64,000 nucleotides of DNA from Ferrimonas marina (GTDB taxonomy: Bacteria > Pseudomonadota > Gammaproteobacteria > Enterobacterales > Shewanellaceae): positions 124,001-188,000 of the forward strand of contig NZ_FQXG01000004.1 in NCBI RefSeq assembly GCF_900129905.1. Reading direction: 5' to 3'. A program made the position numbers and the translations under genes. Shown piece after piece: positions 62,827 through 64,000 of this stretch. Each line of letters begins with the position of its first letter. The stretch's first letter is position 1. The notes beneath the pieces are model-generated. The model searched no databases, had not been told where the DNA came from, and worked only from the letters and a program-made list of their open reading frames with translations.

Positions 62827-63723
62827 TCAAATCTCTTTCAATGCTTTTAGATACCAGCCAAGCGACCGGCTCTTCAGCGCCAGATACAGCCAATTGATGG
62901 TCTTATAGGGGTAAGCGGCTAAGCGAACCTTCAAAGGCAATCGGGCAATGGTTCGGTAGCCATTGCGCACCATGAAATACAGTCGCTGCCCGGCCAACTG
63001 GGCCGAGGAGCGGGGGCAATCATGAACGAAGTCCAGTCCAGGGTCAAAAACGATACCCTGGCCCGCCTTGCCCATATCAAGACAAAAAGCGATGTCATCC
63101 CAGTAGAGGAAGAAGTCACTTTGTGGCAGGACGCCGGTCTGTTCCAGCACTTTGCGCTGGACAAACATACCGACAAAGGAGGCCGCCAGGATCGGCTCAA
63201 TCCCGTTAGCGGAGAGCGAATCACCTTGAATCTGGGACGGACGTCCGCCACTCAGCCAGTTGCTCAACGCCTTGCGAACACTGGGCTGCGCCATCGGCCG
63301 GTTCATCGGGCAGAGATCGCCATTGGGGAAGCTCACCTTGGCGCTGACCATCCCCCCGGGATAGACGCCCGCTTCGACGCGCTGCTTGAACAGGGTCAGT
63401 GACTCCGGCTTGGGATAGCTGTCATCATCTGAGATGACTAACCAATCTCCGAGCTGATGATCGCGAGCGTACTGGATGCCCAGGTGAAAACCACCGGCAC
63501 CACCGAGGTTTTCCTCAGTTCGGATCACATGAAGCATACCGCCCAGGGCTTTCTTGGCTGCTTGGAGGTACTCCTCGGTGCCATCGGTTGAAGCGTTATC
63601 AACCACGACCAGGCTATCCACCCCTGCCCGGTTGTAGGCTTGGATCGTTTCCTTCAGGGCATCCCTGCGATTGTATGTCACGACCACGGCCGCTAAGGAT
63701 GTCTTGAAGTTGCTTGGCGTCAT
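62827..63723 (-). CDS. Family 2 glycosyltransferase, GlfT-like
   Basis: 298 residues. GT-A start LAAVVVTYNRRDALKETIQA, then VVDNASTDGTEEYL; NLGGAGGFHLG and the metal-binding ISDDDSYP are typical of galactofuranosyltransferase-like GT2 enzymes. It directly follows glf with a 4-bp overlap (ATGA), which supports use of UDP-galactofuranose, but the acceptor is unknown. Confidence 0.84.
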   Translation of the reverse strand: MTPSNFKTSLAAVVVTYNRRDALKETIQAYNRAGVDSLVVVDNASTDGTEEYLQAAKKALGGMLHVIRTEENLGGAGGFHLGIQYARDHQLGDWLVISDDDSYPKPESLTLFKQRVEAGVYPGGMVSAKVSFPNGDLCPMNRPMAQPSVRKALSNWLSGGRPSQIQGDSLSANGIEPILAASFVGMFVQRKVLEQTGVLPQSDFFLYWDDIAFCLDMGKAGQGIVFDPGLDFVHDCPRSSAQLAGQRLYFMVRNGYRTIARLPLKVRLAAYPYKTINWLYLALKSRSLGWYLKALKEI

Positions 63724-64000
63724 TTCAATGGTTCAACAAAAAAAGCTGGAATCGGTGTGCCCTCGGCGAGATGGTGGGCCGCTTGCCGAGCGGCATCGAG
63801 CGCCTCCCGTATGGTCACATCCATATCGAGGTAGCGGTATGTCCCCAGGCGTCCGACAAAGCTCACCCCCCGCGAGCCGCGCGCAAGCTTAACATACTCC
63901 GCCAGGGCATTCTGCTCTTTGAGCAGGCGCACCGGGTAATACGGCACGTCACCGGGCTGGTGTTCGCGGCTGACCTCCCGGTAGACCGTGGTTTTCTCGT
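63720..64000 (-). CDS. glf: UDP-galactopyranose mutase, C-terminal part (cut by window edge)
   Basis: About 93 C-terminal residues are present. KTTVYREVSREHQPGDVPYY, then GVSFVGRLGTYRYLDMDVTI and the REALDAA helix are the C-terminal hallmarks of Glf, which converts UDP-galactopyranose to UDP-galactofuranose using FAD. The rest lies beyond the right edge. It is upstream of and coupled to the GT2 gene. Confidence 0.88.
   Translation of the reverse strand, partial: EKTTVYREVSREHQPGDVPYYPVRLLKEQNALAEYVKLARGSRGVSFVGRLGTYRYLDMDVTIREALDAARQAAHHLAEGTPIPAFFVEPLK

Overview
The window is about 61-62% G+C and looks chromosomal. Its gene content points to a facultatively anaerobic marine gammaproteobacterium of the Alteromonadales; a Ferrimonas- or Shewanella-like organism is my inference. 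Signs are a [NiFe] hydrogenase with a perfect FNR box, a Tat-exported DMSO reductase, a TorSTR phosphorelay, and a TonB-receptor/MFS style of maltodextrin use. I saw no tRNA, rRNA, CRISPR, integrase or intact insertion sequence.

Layout. 1-4005 (minus): hypF, a 53-residue membrane protein, and the hydrogenase small and (cut) large subunits. 4171-8155 (plus): a TorR-box array followed by dmsA, dmsB and a TorD/DmsD-like chaperone. 8244-9802 (minus): mdtJ, mdtI and a LysR regulator. 9914-14428: torS, torT, torR. 14623-16755: a LacI-type regulator facing a bacterial ionotropic glutamate-receptor-like channel, followed by a folded-looking noncoding element. 17283-43400: a large maltodextrin locus with an MFS importer, two TonB receptors, three exported GH13 amylases, a GH31 transglucosylase, a tryptophan-halogenase-like flavoprotein, beta-phosphoglucomutase, maltose phosphorylase and a cytoplasmic GH13 alpha-glucosidase. 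A Spy-like protein and two outer-membrane barrel proteins are interspersed. 43541-45911: an Omp85-like barrel and an exported RelA/SpoT-fold protein. 46168-53000: an archaic (Csu-type) chaperone-usher pilus with two pilins, a LuxR-type regulator and a paralogue of it lacking the DNA-binding domain. 53577-64000 (minus): galU, galE, a sulfate-activation operon (cysD, cysN, SLC13 permease, cysC, DHH phosphoesterase) and polysaccharide glycosyltransferases with the end of glf.

How parts fit together. The maltodextrin genes are tied together by six copies of a 14-bp palindrome (TGCATACGTATGCA type), the expected kind of site for the LacI-family protein at 14623. Four copies sit in promoters with identical geometry: operator, 5 nt, TTGTNN, 18 nt, TANNAT, exactly 49 bp each. 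This puts the operator just upstream of the -35 box and suggests the regulator may activate rather than only repress. Polymer would be trimmed outside by the amylases and the GH31 enzyme, imported by the TonB receptors and the MFS carrier, and split inside by phosphorolysis (mapA, pgmB) and hydrolysis. The TorR-box array upstream of dmsA links the TorSTR relay to the DMSO reductase 5 kb away. The two pilin promoters share a 21-bp box at an identical distance from each start codon.

Most notable candidates for follow-up are the MalR promoter geometry, the exported RelA/SpoT-fold protein, the glutamate-receptor-like channel, the multi-hairpin element at 16900-17225, the TorR-dmsA link, and the pilus regulator pair with its shared box.
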